A stretch of 64,000 nt of DNA from Psychrobacter sp. 28M-43 (GTDB lineage: Bacteria > Pseudomonadota > Gammaproteobacteria > Pseudomonadales > Moraxellaceae). Location: contig NZ_CP061739.1 in assembly GCF_014770435.1 (NCBI RefSeq), forward strand, positions 868,001 to 932,000, written 5' to 3'. Position numbers and translations under genes: made by a program. Below, piece after piece: positions 8,229-18,922 of this stretch. Below the pieces are notes generated by a model, which saw only the letters and a program-made list of their open reading frames with translations, did not search any database and had not been told where the DNA came from. Within the stretch, counting starts at the first letter, position 1, and the number at the start of each line of letters is the position of its first letter.

Positions 8229-9815
8229 ATGTCCAAAACTTCTACCGAGTCAGTGAATACGACAGCAACAGCTCCTCTATCTGCCGTAAAAGACACTGCC
8301 ACTATCTACAATCCTGCCGCGCCTACCATAGTACAAGCGCAGAGTCAGGCAGATGCCAGTCAAACAGACACTAAACAACCTTACCATCATAAAGCCAACC
8401 ACAATCAGAACCGTAGTGTAGCCCAGAGCAGTGATGTAACGACTGCCAATGCGACTGCTACGATGCCAGTTAGTGCGGCGCCAAAGATTGGTTTTGTGTC
8501 ACTAGGTTGTCCAAAAGCATTGGTGGATAGTGAGCGTATTATCACTGAGCTAAGCCGTGATGGCTATCAAGTAGCCAGTGATTATGATGGTGCTGACTTG
8601 GTCGTGGTAAACACTTGCGGCTTTATTGAGTCAGCGGTACAAGAGTCACTTGATGCGATCGGCGAGGCCATTAGCAAAAATGGTAAAGTGATTGTTACTG
8701 GCTGTTTGGGCAAAGAAGCAGACAAAATCCGTGAAATGCATCCAGCTGTACTAGCAGTGACGGGCGCACATGCCTATGACGAAGTGATTACGGCAGTAGC
8801 GCAGCATGTGCCTAAGCCAAATCGCAGTCAGGACGCCAACTATGATCCAAAAATAGATTTGATTAATGAAGCGGGTATCAAGCTGACCCCAAGCCATTAT
8901 GCTTATCTAAAAATATCAGAAGGCTGTAATCACCGTTGTACGTTCTGCATTATCCCAAGCTTGCGCGGTGATTTGGTATCGCGCCCGATTGATAATGTGA
9001 TGAACGAAGCACTGGCACTCAAAAAAGCTGGCGTGAAAGAATTACTTATCATCTCGCAAGATACCTCGGCATATGGTCTTGACCTAAAGTACAAGACCAG
9101 CTTTTGGAATGGCATGCCGCTCAAGTCTAAGTTTTATGACTTATGCCAAGCATTGAACGATTTGGGCATTTGGGTACGCCTGCATTATGTCTATCCGTAT
9201 CCACATGTAGACAAAGTCGTTGAGTTGATGGGTGAGAAGAAACTGCTTCCTTATCTGGACATTCCGTTCCAGCATGCCAGCCATCGTATTCTAAAGGCGA
9301 TGAAACGTCCTGCGCATAGCGAAAACACCTTGGCTCGTATCAAAGCGTGGCGTGATATCTGTCCTGATATCGTGATTCGTTCGACCTTTGTGGTTGGCTT
9401 CCCTGGCGAGACAGAAGAAGATTTTCAGTGCTTGCTTGATTGGCTAGTTGAGGCACGTCTTGATCGCGTGGGCGCATTCACTTATTCAGAAGTAGAAGGC
9501 GCAGTGGCCAACGACTTGCCTGACCATGTCCCTGAAGACATCAAGCAATCTCGTTATGAGCGTTTAATGGCGCTACAGCAAGATATTTCAGCGCAAAAGC
9601 TACAAGAAAAAGTCGGCAAGACCTTAACGGTATTGGTCGATGAAATTGATAGCGATGAAAATATTGCTATTTGCCGTAGCTATGCTGATGCACCTGAAAT
9701 TGATGGTCATGTCTATGTTGATGACATCAACGCTCAAGTTAAAGTAGGGCAGTTCTTAACCGTGACTATCGATGATGCTAGCGAATATGATCTGTTCGCC
9801 AGTTATCAAGGCTAG
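8229..9815 (+). CDS. rimO: Ribosomal protein S12 methylthiotransferase RimO
   Basis: Radical-SAM enzyme that adds a methylthio group to the conserved Asp of S12. The N-terminal MTTase domain supplies the three cluster cysteines (LGCPKA, NTCGFIE, TGCLGK). The radical-[11 protein letters not shown] motif is followed by [12 protein letters not shown], and a C-terminal TRAM domain by ~55 residues of beta-rich sequence. The start ATG 8229 has AAGG six bases upstream. Even so, ~80 Thr/Ala/Gln-rich residues precede the conserved [11 protein letters not shown], which is not usual for the family. The open frame extends to 8175 but with weaker initiation signals. Confidence 0.95.
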   Translation: MSKTSTESVNTTATAPLSAVKDTATIYNPAAPTIVQAQSQADASQTDTKQPYHHKANHNQNRSVAQSSDVTTANATATMPVSAAPKIGFVSLGCPKALVDSERIITELSRDGYQVASDYDGADLVVVNTCGFIESAVQESLDAIGEAISKNGKVIVTGCLGKEADKIREMHPAVLAVTGAHAYDEVITAVAQHVPKPNRSQDANYDPKIDLINEAGIKLTPSHYAYLKISEGCNHRCTFCIIPSLRGDLVSRPIDNVMNEALALKKAGVKELLIISQDTSAYGLDLKYKTSFWNGMPLKSKFYDLCQALNDLGIWVRLHYVYPYPHVDKVVELMGEKKLLPYLDIPFQHASHRILKAMKRPAHSENTLARIKAWRDICPDIVIRSTFVVGFPGETEEDFQCLLDWLVEARLDRVGAFTYSEVEGAVANDLPDHVPEDIKQSRYERLMALQQDISAQKLQEKVGKTLTVLVDEIDSDENIAICRSYADAPEIDGHVYVDDINAQVKVGQFLTVTIDDASEYDLFASYQG

Positions 9816-9843
9816 ATATCCAATAAGATATGCGAGTGAAAAT

Positions 9844-9866
9844 TGCCCAATGGCGGGCAGTTTTTG
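9844..9866 (+). terminator. Short intrinsic terminator after rimO
   Basis: Stem TGCCC/GGGCA (9844-9848 with 9855-9859) followed by G and five T. It is short but well placed, 28 bp after the rimO stop. Confidence 0.55.
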
Positions 9867-9935
9867 CTACAATTAGCGCAATTTAGCCTTTTTAATACGC
9901 TTAGCTGTAAGTGTAGCGTTGTGGGCAAACTCGAT

Positions 9936-9965
9936 TTGTATTTTACCGATAATTTTCTTTATAAT
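9936..9965 (+). promoter_or_regulatory. Probable sigma-70 promoter of pyrH
   Basis: TTGTAT (9936-9941) and a consensus TATAAT (9960-9965) with 18-bp spacing. The predicted transcript would start near 9972, about 16 nt before the ATG, leaving room for AAGGTGA as ribosome site. Confidence 0.6.
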
Positions 9966-9987
9966 TTCATGATAACAAGGTGACCTC

Positions 9988-10713
9988 ATGTCTGACAAAA
10001 ACCCGCGTTACGCTCGTATCTTGCTGAAACTCTCCGGTGAAGCCTTAGCTGGTAGTAAAGACATGGGTATTGATACCGAAGTGCTTGATAAAATGAGCTT
10101 ATCTATCGCTCACTTGCGTGGACTCGGTGTCCAAGTTGGTATCGTAGTCGGCGGTGGTAACTTATATCGCGGTGCACAGTTACAAAAAGAAGGTCTCGTT
10201 GGCCGTGTTACTGGTGATCAGATGGGCATGCTAGCGACCGTTATGAACGGACTGGCAATGCGTGATGCGCTTGAGCGTCGCAATATCAAAACGCGCTTGA
10301 TGTCAGCGCTACCGATTGGTGAAGTCACCGAAAGCTATAGCAGTCGTAATGCCATTCGTTATCTTAAAAACGGCGAAGTTTGTATCTTTGTTGCCGGAAC
10401 AGGCAACCCATTCTTTACTACTGACACCGCTGCTTGTTTGCGCGGTATCGAGATCGAAGCTGGTTTGATTTTAAAAGCGACTAAGGTCGATGGCGTCTAT
10501 GACAAAGACCCAAGTCTACATGACGATGCAGTCAAGTATGACGGTCTGACCTTTGATGAAGTACTAGAGCAAAAGCTAGGCGTCATGGATTTAACGGCTA
10601 TCGCATTATGCCGTGAGCATAACGTACCGCTGCAAGTGTTTGACATGACTAAACCCAATGCATTATTGAATGTCATCATGGGTGAAAATGAAGGCACACG
10701 AGTTTTTCATTAA
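9988..10713 (+). CDS. pyrH: Uridylate kinase
   Basis: UMP kinase of the amino-acid kinase fold (241 residues, typical length), converting UMP to UDP in pyrimidine nucleotide synthesis. Landmarks: LLKLSGEAL near residue 11, GGGNLYRG near 55, [13 protein letters not shown] near 135, and [10 protein letters not shown] near 164. It has its own promoter and AAGGTGA ribosome site. It heads the conserved pyrH-frr-uppS-cdsA-dxr-rseP-bamA block; rpsB and tsf, which usually precede it, are replaced here by rimO. Confidence 0.97.
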   Translation: MSDKNPRYARILLKLSGEALAGSKDMGIDTEVLDKMSLSIAHLRGLGVQVGIVVGGGNLYRGAQLQKEGLVGRVTGDQMGMLATVMNGLAMRDALERRNIKTRLMSALPIGEVTESYSSRNAIRYLKNGEVCIFVAGTGNPFFTTDTAACLRGIEIEAGLILKATKVDGVYDKDPSLHDDAVKYDGLTFDEVLEQKLGVMDLTAIALCREHNVPLQVFDMTKPNALLNVIMGENEGTRVFH

Positions 10714-10825
10714 TTGATGCGATACTGGCAACTAACGCCAGTAAGTAGCTAACGATTAGCAACACATAATTAATATCCCAATAGCAAATAAAAAATTTGT
10801 CGGTAACGATAAATAAGGATACACA

Positions 10826-11380
10826 ATGATTAAAGAGATTAAGCAAGACGGCGAAGCACGCATGCAAAAAACATTGGAAGCGCTTGAAAGCACTTTCAGT
10901 AAAGTTCGTACTGGTCGTGCGCATCCAGGTATGTTGTCAGGTGTGATGGTCAGCTACTACGGTTCTGATACACCATTGAACCAAGTGGCAAGCGTCAACG
11001 TTGAAGACTCACGTACCTTGCTGGTTCAACCGTTTGACCGTACGATGGTACAAGCAGTAGATAAGGCCATTCGTGAAGCAGATTTGGGTCTAAACCCAAT
11101 GTCTGCTGATGTGATTCGTGTGCCAATGCCAGCATTGACAGAAGATACTCGTCGCGATATGCAAAAACTTGCACGTGGTGAGGCTGAGAGCAGCCGAGTT
11201 TCTATCCGTAATATTCGCCGTGACATGATGAACGATATTAAAGACTTGGCAAAAGAAAAAGAAATCTCAGAAGATGACGAGCGCCGCGCTAGTGATGATA
11301 TTCAAAAAATCACTGACAAGTATATCGAAACAATCGATGCTCGCTTGAGTAAGAAAGAAAGCGATTTGATGGAAGTTTAA
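10826..11380 (+). CDS. frr: Ribosome recycling factor
   Basis: 184-residue factor that, with EF-G, splits the post-termination ribosome. The conserved core [12 protein letters not shown], then [15 protein letters not shown] and [14 protein letters not shown], are all present, and the length matches the family. AAGGA sits nine bases before ATG 10826. It lies 112 bp after pyrH and is followed by a strong terminator, so the downstream uppS probably has its own promoter. Confidence 0.97.
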   Translation: MIKEIKQDGEARMQKTLEALESTFSKVRTGRAHPGMLSGVMVSYYGSDTPLNQVASVNVEDSRTLLVQPFDRTMVQAVDKAIREADLGLNPMSADVIRVPMPALTEDTRRDMQKLARGEAESSRVSIRNIRRDMMNDIKDLAKEKEISEDDERRASDDIQKITDKYIETIDARLSKKESDLMEV

Positions 11381-11769
11381 TACTGATATATTTGGTGTTG
11401 ATAGCAAGAAATAGTTCGGAAGATTACCTGTAATTGAGCAGCCAATACTTTATAGCTATTGGCTGTTTATTATTGTGTAGACTGATATAGTCAATCCTTC
11501 ATAAAAGAGCGACAGCGTTGACCTCGCTTAAAGTATCACAGTTACATCTGCACTCGGTTGCTCTGTTTCTCTTTTAAACTGAATCAACCATATGAGGCCA
11601 TATCTAAGGCACGCAAAAGGTGTGATTGATTGAGCTGTATCTATCGCATTCTGAACACTAAAAACTAACGACGCAATTGTGATAAGTTAGTGAATTATAT
11701 AAATGTCGCTTTTTAATCGCCGTTACACACGTTATTATTATTTTACCTTAACAATAAGCAAGTTCGCCT
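11381..11769. other. Intergenic region frr-uppS
   Basis: 389 bp without a gene. It holds the frr terminator near its left end and, further on, an 8-bp inverted repeat (11506-11513 with 11557-11564, one G-T pair) enclosing ~43 bases. AT-rich DNA with TATAAA at 11698-11703 may be part of a uppS promoter. No ORF with family character was seen. Confidence 0.5.
11439..11474 (+). terminator. Intrinsic terminator after frr
   Basis: Perfect 9-bp stem CAGCCAATA/TATTGGCTG (11439-11447 with 11457-11465) followed by TTTATTATT. Confidence 0.75.
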
Positions 11770-12528
11770 ATGTCCACTTCAGCCGTTTTGGCACCCGCTA
11801 TTCTTCCTCGTCATATCGCCATTATTATGGATGGTAATAATCGCTATGGTAAGGCCAATGATTTGGGCCACGGTCAAGGACATGTGGCTGGCAAAGATGC
11901 GCTCGACCCTATCGTTGATTACTGTGTCAATACAGGCATTGAAGTACTAACTGTATTTGCGTTTTCTAGCGAAAATTGGCAGAGACCGCCTAGTGAGGTA
12001 GCATTGTTGATGCAGCTACTCATATCGACAATTCATGAGCAAATGCCGCGTATGAATGAGTATCGTATTCGCTTGCGTTTCATTGGTGACCGTAGTCAGC
12101 TTAGTGAGTCATTACAAACGCTAATGGCTGACGCGGAAGAAAAGACGGCGGATTTTGATGCAATGACGCTGGTGATTGCAATTAGCTACGGTGGACAGTG
12201 GGATATTGCAAATGCAGCAAAACAGCTGGTTCAGCAAGTGCAAGCTGGTAAACTAAAAGCTGAAGATGTCAGCGAAGAGCTGTTAGGTAACTACGTACAA
12301 TTAGCTGATGCCCCAGCAGTAGATATCCTGGTACGTACGGGCGGCGAGTATCGTATTTCTAATTTCTTATTGTGGCAATCTGCTTATGCTGAGCTGTTTT
12401 TCACTCCCACATTATGGCCAAATTTTACAGCAGAAGAGCTGGCTTTGATGATCGCAGAGTTTGCAAAACGTCAACGCCGCTTTGGCAAAACCAGCGAGCA
12501 GGTAGTAATAGAGCAGCAAGGGCACTGA
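11770..12528 (+). CDS. uppS: Undecaprenyl diphosphate synthase (cis-prenyltransferase)
   Basis: Cytosolic synthase (252 residues) that extends farnesyl-PP with isopentenyl units to the C55 carrier used for peptidoglycan and other envelope polymers. The catalytic Asp is in IIMDGNNRYGKAN (~residue 21); FAFSSENWQRP and the C-terminal VRTGGEYRISNFLLWQ are hallmark regions. The usual DGNGRW is DGNNRY here, a conservative variation. It stands in the standard uppS-cdsA-dxr order. Confidence 0.96.
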   Translation: MSTSAVLAPAILPRHIAIIMDGNNRYGKANDLGHGQGHVAGKDALDPIVDYCVNTGIEVLTVFAFSSENWQRPPSEVALLMQLLISTIHEQMPRMNEYRIRLRFIGDRSQLSESLQTLMADAEEKTADFDAMTLVIAISYGGQWDIANAAKQLVQQVQAGKLKAEDVSEELLGNYVQLADAPAVDILVRTGGEYRISNFLLWQSAYAELFFTPTLWPNFTAEELALMIAEFAKRQRRFGKTSEQVVIEQQGH

Positions 12529-12717
12529 GCAATGAGTTGATAGGTAAGTTTAGTCGGTTCAGTTCAGTTAGTATTGTATAACTGGTCAATAGGGTTGGTT
12601 TATGCAATGATAAATGGCTTGAATGAGTATTGAATGCTATCACTAGGCCATCGTTAGTTAGCTGCTATAATGCATTTTTTGACCATCTGTTCTTCATTAT
12701 TATAAGGCTCGATAAGT

Positions 12718-13527
12718 ATGTGGCAACGAATTAAGACGGCAATTGTTCTCGTTATTATCGTTGGTATTGCAATGTTTGCGAGCCAAACGCCTATTTTATT
12801 TGCACCACTGTTGGCCATTGGGGTCATTATCGCCGCTCATGAATGGGCTAAATTGATGCCTAAGTGGCGCCAGCCTGCTGTATTCGTTCTATTGATTTTG
12901 GCGCTTACTATATTCTCACTGATGTTCAAGGTAACTTGGTTGTTTTGGTGGGTGGCGTCACTCGTTATATGGCTGATGGCGCTGTCTTGGGTTCGAGTCT
13001 TCCCAACACAGACGAGATGGTACGGCAACCAGCTGGCAATGATGGGCGCGGTTATTTTGACGGCATCTATTACGGCGATGTTCTATCTCTGGCAATTGTC
13101 GGCATGGTGGCTGCTGTATGTGTTCTTATTAGTATGGTGTGCAGATAGTGGCGCATATTTTGTTGGACGTAAGCTTGGTCGCCGAAAAATGGCACCAAAT
13201 GTCTCACCCAATAAGAGCATGGAAGGGTTGGCTGGTGGCCTCGTCACAGGGCTGCTAGTTGTGGTAGCCATTAGCGTCTTTAAATTACAGCTGACCGGTG
13301 TACCGTTAATCGCATTTGTAGCGTTATCGGCCATCACTATTCTTGCCTCTGTACTTGGGGACTTGTTCGAGTCGATGCTCAAGCGCCGTGCTGATGTAAA
13401 AGATTCAGGCACTATCTTGCCAGGTCACGGTGGTATCCTTGATCGTATTGACTCCCTGTTGTCTGCCACACCGATATTTGCCCTTGGTTTTTGGGCAATA
13501 CAGCAGCTTGGGTTGATAGTGGTGTAA
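12718..13527 (+). CDS. cdsA: Phosphatidate cytidylyltransferase
   Basis: Inner-membrane enzyme (269 residues, several predicted helices) making CDP-diacylglycerol from phosphatidic acid and CTP. The C-terminal CdsA signature is visible from KRRADVKDSGTILPGHGG to ILDRIDSLL, with metal-binding Asp residues; SGAYFVGRKLGRRKM and SPNKSMEGLAGG precede it. A consensus TATAAT at 12666-12671 suggests a local promoter in the 189-bp gap after uppS. Confidence 0.95.
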   Translation: MWQRIKTAIVLVIIVGIAMFASQTPILFAPLLAIGVIIAAHEWAKLMPKWRQPAVFVLLILALTIFSLMFKVTWLFWWVASLVIWLMALSWVRVFPTQTRWYGNQLAMMGAVILTASITAMFYLWQLSAWWLLYVFLLVWCADSGAYFVGRKLGRRKMAPNVSPNKSMEGLAGGLVTGLLVVVAISVFKLQLTGVPLIAFVALSAITILASVLGDLFESMLKRRADVKDSGTILPGHGGILDRIDSLLSATPIFALGFWAIQQLGLIVV

Positions 13528-13585
13528 GGTTTATAGTTAACAGACGATATTCTATTTTTATTATTTTTAAGTATCATGGGCATTG

Positions 13586-14794
13586 ATGGTTATGACGCAA
13601 CGCATCGCCGTACTAGGCGCGACAGGCTCGATTGGCGATAGCACTTTAGCAATATTAGCGGCGCAACCGCATCACTATGAAGTCTATGCTTTGTCAGGCT
13701 ATCATCGCTTAGATAAGCTATTTGCACTCTGCCAGCAGTTTTTGCCGAAACGCGTCAGTGTGCCGACGTCAGCCGTAGATGATTTTGCTCACAGGCTTAA
13801 AGCAGCAGGGATTGATAGTGATGTCGTAGGGGGCGAGGCAGGATTGGTAGATATTGCCACTGACTCACAGACTGATACGGTTGTAGCGGCGATTGTAGGG
13901 GCGGCAGGGTTGCCATCCACGTTAGCAGCAGCACGTGCAGGCAAACGTATCTTATTGGCCAACAAAGAAGCCTTAGTCATGGCAGGTAAAGTCATGATCG
14001 ATGCGGTCAAGACGCACAAAGCCACTTTGCTGCCGCTGGACTCTGAACACAATGCCATTTTTCAATGCTTGCCACTCGCTATTCAGCAAGACAATACGCA
14101 AATTCATCAGCCAAATCATGGTGTCCGTAAACTATGGTTGACAGCTTCTGGTGGGCCATTTTTGCAGCAGTCGTTTGAGCAGATGCAGCAGGCAAGCGTC
14201 GCAGAAGCGGTCAAACACCCTAATTGGTCAATGGGTCAAAAGATATCTGTCGATTCGGCCACGATGATGAATAAGGGGCTTGAGCTGATAGAAGCCTGTC
14301 ACTTATTTGATTTGCCTGAAGATAAGATAAATGTGGTCATTCATCCACAAAGTATCATTCACTCAATGGTAGAATATAGCGATGGCAGCTTTTTGGCGCA
14401 GTTGGGTAGTCCAGACATGAAAACGCCCATTGCGCACGCGCTTAGCTACCCTGATCGGATTGATAGTGGCTCACAGCCGTTAGACTTATTTGCACTTAGT
14501 GGTTTGGAGTTTATTGAGCCAGATCTACAAAAATTCGCCTGTTTGCGTTTGGCTCGCCAAGCTATGCAAGACGGAACACAAGCCACTATTGTGCTTAATG
14601 CGGCAAACGAAATTGCAGTAGCAGCGTTCCTCGATGGGAAGATTCGTTTGACTGATATTGCTAATATTAACGAACAAGCCTTAAATGATATACAGCTGCC
14701 GCCATTGAACGAAACTGCTGATATAGAAGATATATTGGCAATCGATAAGATTGCACGCCACTTGACTGATAAGTTGGTAGCAAAGCTGACATAA
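13586..14794 (+). CDS. dxr: 1-deoxy-D-xylulose 5-phosphate reductoisomerase
   Basis: NADPH-dependent second enzyme of the MEP isoprenoid pathway. The Rossmann start RIAVLGATGSIGDST, LLANKEALVMAG, LPLDSEHNAIFQ, TASGGPF and SVDSATMMNKGLE (metal and substrate ligands) are all present; ~400 residues is normal. The frame opens at a TTG (13583). ATG 13586 is chosen with ATGGG five bases upstream; ATG 13592, giving MTQRIAVLG, is equally possible. It feeds isoprenoid precursors to the nearby uppS. Confidence 0.96.
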   Translation: MVMTQRIAVLGATGSIGDSTLAILAAQPHHYEVYALSGYHRLDKLFALCQQFLPKRVSVPTSAVDDFAHRLKAAGIDSDVVGGEAGLVDIATDSQTDTVVAAIVGAAGLPSTLAAARAGKRILLANKEALVMAGKVMIDAVKTHKATLLPLDSEHNAIFQCLPLAIQQDNTQIHQPNHGVRKLWLTASGGPFLQQSFEQMQQASVAEAVKHPNWSMGQKISVDSATMMNKGLELIEACHLFDLPEDKINVVIHPQSIIHSMVEYSDGSFLAQLGSPDMKTPIAHALSYPDRIDSGSQPLDLFALSGLEFIEPDLQKFACLRLARQAMQDGTQATIVLNAANEIAVAAFLDGKIRLTDIANINEQALNDIQLPPLNETADIEDILAIDKIARHLTDKLVAKLT

Positions 14795-14889
14795 TCGTAG
14801 CAAGCGTCTCTTAGCTGATATATGACATTGATAAACGATATTGGCGAAGATGTTAATAAAATGCTGAGAGACAATACTGAGAAAAAATC

Positions 14890-16266
14890 ATGACGTTTTT
14901 ACTAACACTTCTTGCCGCCATATTTGTTTTAGGCCCGCTTATTGCCTTACACGAGTGGGGACATTATATTGTGGCGCGGCTTTGCGGTGTCAAAGTGCTG
15001 ACGTACTCTATCGGCTTTGGTCCTAAAGTTTTTGGCTGGACCAGCAAAAAGAGCGGTATCGACTATCGTATCTCAGCATTGCCACTTGGTGGCTATGTAA
15101 AAATGCTAGATGAGCGTGAAGGTAATGTCGCAAAAGATGAGCAGCATCTTGCGTTTAATCGACAGCATCCGCTCAAGAAAATTGCTATCGTTGCAGCTGG
15201 CCCTATCATGAATTTTGTTATCGCTATCGCGCTATTTTGGGTACTGTTTATGACCCCATCTGAGCAGTTGGCGACTAAGATTGGTCAGGTACTACCAGAT
15301 ACGCCTGCTGCAATGGCACAGCTGCCAGTCGGCGATAAGATCGTTGCGATTGATGGACATGATGTGCAGACATGGGAAGGTATTAACTATCGCCTTGCAG
15401 GACGTATGGGTGAGACGGATAATGTCAGCATTACCTTGCAGTCAGATGCCCAAACCGATCAGTCGACTAAGACATATAAAGCACCAGTTACGCAGTTTAT
15501 GCAAGGCGATGCTCAAGGCAAAGACGCATTGACCAGCTTTGGTATGTTGCCGTGGCAGCCGCAGATTGCGCCGATTGTAGGTGGTTTGGCTCCCGATGGT
15601 GCCGCTAGCCGCCAAGGTCTAAAGGTTGGCGACCGCATTACTGCTATTAATAATGAGTCAATCGAAGATTGGATTACTGCCACGCGTATCATTCGTGATA
15701 ATCCTGAAACGCTAATGAACTTTACGGTGTTGCGTGATGACAAGCCTGTACAGTTGCAGATTATGCCCCAAGGTAAAAAAGATAACTTGGGTAATGATTA
15801 CGGACAGATTGGTGCAATGGTTGATCAGACTGAGATTGTTATTCCTGATGATTATAAGACCACCGTGGTCTATGGTCCTAGTGAGTCGTTAGTGAAGTCA
15901 TTTGAAAAGACTGAGCAGCTCGCAGTAATGACCGTAAGTTCAATGGGAAAAATGCTGTCAGGTATGATTGGTTTAGACAATCTATCAGGGCCAATTACCA
16001 TTGCCAAAGTCGCTAAGCAAAGCTTTGATATCAGTTGGCAGATGGTATTGTCGACAGCGGCGCTAATTAGCCTGAGTCTTGCCGTCTTAAACCTTTTGCC
16101 GGTTCCAGTATTAGACGGTGGTCATATAGTCTATCATTTTATCGAGCTGATTCGCGGTAAGCCACTGTCTGAAGGTGTGCAAATGATCGGTCTAAATATC
16201 GGTTTACTCTTGCTGGCAGGTTTCATGGTGTTAGCAATTGGTAATGACATCAGCCGGCTATTTTGA
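14890..16266 (+). CDS. rseP: Intramembrane site-2 zinc protease RseP
   Basis: Inner-membrane protease (458 residues) that cleaves RseA-type anti-sigma factors in the envelope-stress response and clears signal peptides. The zinc site LHEWGH lies in the first transmembrane helix (~residue 21), the third ligand in NLLPVPVLDGGH near residue 400. Two PDZ domains (~125-200 and ~220-300) lie between, and four membrane segments are apparent. Placement immediately before bamA is the standard gammaproteobacterial arrangement. Confidence 0.96.
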   Translation: MTFLLTLLAAIFVLGPLIALHEWGHYIVARLCGVKVLTYSIGFGPKVFGWTSKKSGIDYRISALPLGGYVKMLDEREGNVAKDEQHLAFNRQHPLKKIAIVAAGPIMNFVIAIALFWVLFMTPSEQLATKIGQVLPDTPAAMAQLPVGDKIVAIDGHDVQTWEGINYRLAGRMGETDNVSITLQSDAQTDQSTKTYKAPVTQFMQGDAQGKDALTSFGMLPWQPQIAPIVGGLAPDGAASRQGLKVGDRITAINNESIEDWITATRIIRDNPETLMNFTVLRDDKPVQLQIMPQGKKDNLGNDYGQIGAMVDQTEIVIPDDYKTTVVYGPSESLVKSFEKTEQLAVMTVSSMGKMLSGMIGLDNLSGPITIAKVAKQSFDISWQMVLSTAALISLSLAVLNLLPVPVLDGGHIVYHFIELIRGKPLSEGVQMIGLNIGLLLLAGFMVLAIGNDISRLF

Positions 16267-16528
16267 CCGGCGGATGAGCAATATGGCTGATAAAGCACGA
16301 TATACTAATGGTTTTACGCCTATTATAGGCTGATTATTGTTATGATAGGCATGCTACTCTGTGTCGCAGCCTCTGTACTAATCGTAATTTTTAGTTTATT
16401 TTGTGATGCAATTTATATAAAGTGTTCTGAGTTACCCTTGCATGGGTTTATAAACTTATGCGCACGGGTTAGACAATACGTGCCTTTTAACTTAACTTAA
16501 GCAATTTTTTTATTGACGGATAGTGTTT

Positions 16529-18922
16529 ATGCGTACGCCTTTAATTATGAGCGCGGCTGGGTTGCCGTTAGTTGTAGCGATGATGAGTATGCCAGTACAG
16601 GCTGCAGAATTTGTAGTAACTGACATCGGTTTTAATGGCTTACAACGCCTAACCCCTGATAGCCTCTATCCGGTCTTACCTGTTACGGTAGGCGATACGG
16701 TGAATGATAGTAGCTTAGCTGCCAGTATTAAGGCGCTATATGCAACTGAGAACTTTGCTGATATTCAAAGCCGTGTCGAAGGTGGCAAACTAAGGTTTGA
16801 CGTCATTGAGCGTCCAACGATTGCTGAAGTTACCTTTGAAGGTAACAAGCTCATTCCGAAAGAAGGACTTGAACAGGGACTGAAGAATGCGGGACTGTCT
16901 GCTGGTGACGTACTCAAGCAGTCTACTTTGCAAGGCGTGGCCAATGAGCTACAACAGCAATATATTAGCCAAGGTTACTACAATAGTAATATCGAAGTAG
17001 ATCAAACGGTCCTTGATGGTAACCGTGTGAAACTTGATGTGCGCTTTGTAGAAGGCAAGCCTGCTAAAGTTGTCGATATCAATATTATTGGTAACAAACA
17101 CTTTAGTGATGAAGAGATTAAAGACGTTTTCGCGGTAAAAGAATCTTCATGGACGCGTCTACTGTCTAAGTCTGATCGTTACGCTCAAGAAAAACTGGCC
17201 GCCAGTTTAGAGAGTTTAAAGGCACTATATCAGAACGATGGTTATGTACGTTTTTCAGTCGATAATGCTGTATTGAACATCAGCGAAGACAAGAGTAGCG
17301 TGTTTATCGAAGTTAGCCTAAGCGAAGGCGAGCAATACCAGTTTGGCGAAGTGAACTTTTTAGGTAAACCTACCTTTGAGAACAGTGAGCTAAAAGAGCT
17401 GGTTAGCTTTGCATCTAATGAAAAATACTCGCAAGCAAAACTAGACGAAACCACTGCTTCTCTTAAAAGACGCTATGGTAATGAAGGCTATTATCTAGCT
17501 CAAATCAGACCAGTACCACGTATCAATGACGATACGAAAATGGTCGATGTCGATTACTATATCGACCCTGCACGTCCTATCTACGTTCGCCGTATTAACT
17601 TTACGGGTAATATTAAAACGCAAGACGAAGTATTACGTCGTGAAATGCGTCAGTTAGAAGGTACGCTGTCGTCCAATGACAAAATTCAGCTGTCACGCAC
17701 GCGTTTGATGCGTACTGGATTCTTTAAAAATGTCACTGTCGATGTTAAGCCAGTACCTAACCAGCCGGATCAAGTCGATGTGAACTATGTGGTTGAAGAG
17801 CAGCCTTCTGGTAGCTCAACGATTGCAGCTGGTTACTCACAGAGTGGCGGTGTAACTTTCCAATTGGATTTGACCCAAAACAACTTTATGGGTACCGGTA
17901 ACCGTGTCAAGGCTGCGCTTTCTCGTTCAGAAACACGCGACTCTTATAGCCTAGGTTATACCGATCCGTACTTTACAGAAAACGGTGTTTCTCAAGGTAT
18001 CAGCGGTTATTATCGCAAAACCAAATATGATGACGACAACGTTAGTAACTATGTGACCGATTCATATGGTGCGACGCTGAACTATAGCTATCCTATTGAT
18101 GAAACCAAACGCCTGAGTGCTGGTCTAAATGTTGATAATACTACTGTACGTGGTGGTCGATATTTAGGAATATCTAATGTACAGCAGCTTCTAGATGATG
18201 GTGGTACACAAACACCTGAGAACGAGACTGATGGTATTGCCACCTTTAAGAATGATTATCAGACCTACAACCTTTTATTTGGTTGGGATTACAGTACTCT
18301 AGACCGTCCAGTATTCCCTACCAAAGGTATGAGTCATAAGGTTGATGCAACTATTGGGATAGGTGATGCTAATTATCAAAAGCTAACTTATAGCGGTAAT
18401 ATATATTATCCTCTTTATAAAGATGTGATCGCACGCGGTTATACCAAGCTTGGCTATGGTAACGATTTACCATTTTACGAAAACTTTTACGCTGGTGGTT
18501 ATGGCTCTGTACGTGGCTATGAATCTTCAACGCTAGGTCCTAAATCAGAAAACTATTATGATGCCGTCAATGGTATTGCTGGGAACTTAGATGAAGAAGT
18601 CGGTGGTAACGCATTGGCAACGTTTGGTGCTGAATTGATTCTACCAATGCCATTTAAAGGTGATTGGGCAGATCAAGTACGTCCAGTATTGTTTGCTGAA
18701 GGTGGTCAAGTATTTGACACGACTGGGAAAGAAGACGAGACTTTCAGAGAAACCGATTATACTTTGATCACTCAAGATAATGACTTCCGCTACAGTGCTG
18801 GTGCTGGTGTCACTTGGTATACACCAATTGGTCCAATCTCACTTAGTTACGCGGTACCATTTGGTGACAAAGAAGGTGATGAGACTGAAAAAGTCCAGTT
18901 CCAGATTGGTAATACATTCTAA
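16529..18922 (+). CDS. bamA: Outer membrane protein assembly factor BamA
   Basis: Essential Omp85 insertase. The signal peptide ends with MPVQA (cleavage after ~25). Five POTRA domains follow (~26-425), then a 16-strand barrel with the VRGYESSTLGP lid-loop motif and the C-terminal aromatic GNTF. Length (~797) is typical. The frame extends six bases to a GTG at 16523, but ATG 16529 has GACGGA eight bases upstream. It is followed by lpxD, not skp. Confidence 0.97.
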   Translation: MRTPLIMSAAGLPLVVAMMSMPVQAAEFVVTDIGFNGLQRLTPDSLYPVLPVTVGDTVNDSSLAASIKALYATENFADIQSRVEGGKLRFDVIERPTIAEVTFEGNKLIPKEGLEQGLKNAGLSAGDVLKQSTLQGVANELQQQYISQGYYNSNIEVDQTVLDGNRVKLDVRFVEGKPAKVVDINIIGNKHFSDEEIKDVFAVKESSWTRLLSKSDRYAQEKLAASLESLKALYQNDGYVRFSVDNAVLNISEDKSSVFIEVSLSEGEQYQFGEVNFLGKPTFENSELKELVSFASNEKYSQAKLDETTASLKRRYGNEGYYLAQIRPVPRINDDTKMVDVDYYIDPARPIYVRRINFTGNIKTQDEVLRREMRQLEGTLSSNDKIQLSRTRLMRTGFFKNVTVDVKPVPNQPDQVDVNYVVEEQPSGSSTIAAGYSQSGGVTFQLDLTQNNFMGTGNRVKAALSRSETRDSYSLGYTDPYFTENGVSQGISGYYRKTKYDDDNVSNYVTDSYGATLNYSYPIDETKRLSAGLNVDNTTVRGGRYLGISNVQQLLDDGGTQTPENETDGIATFKNDYQTYNLLFGWDYSTLDRPVFPTKGMSHKVDATIGIGDANYQKLTYSGNIYYPLYKDVIARGYTKLGYGNDLPFYENFYAGGYGSVRGYESSTLGPKSENYYDAVNGIAGNLDEEVGGNALATFGAELILPMPFKGDWADQVRPVLFAEGGQVFDTTGKEDETFRETDYTLITQDNDFRYSAGAGVTWYTPIGPISLSYAVPFGDKEGDETEKVQFQIGNTF

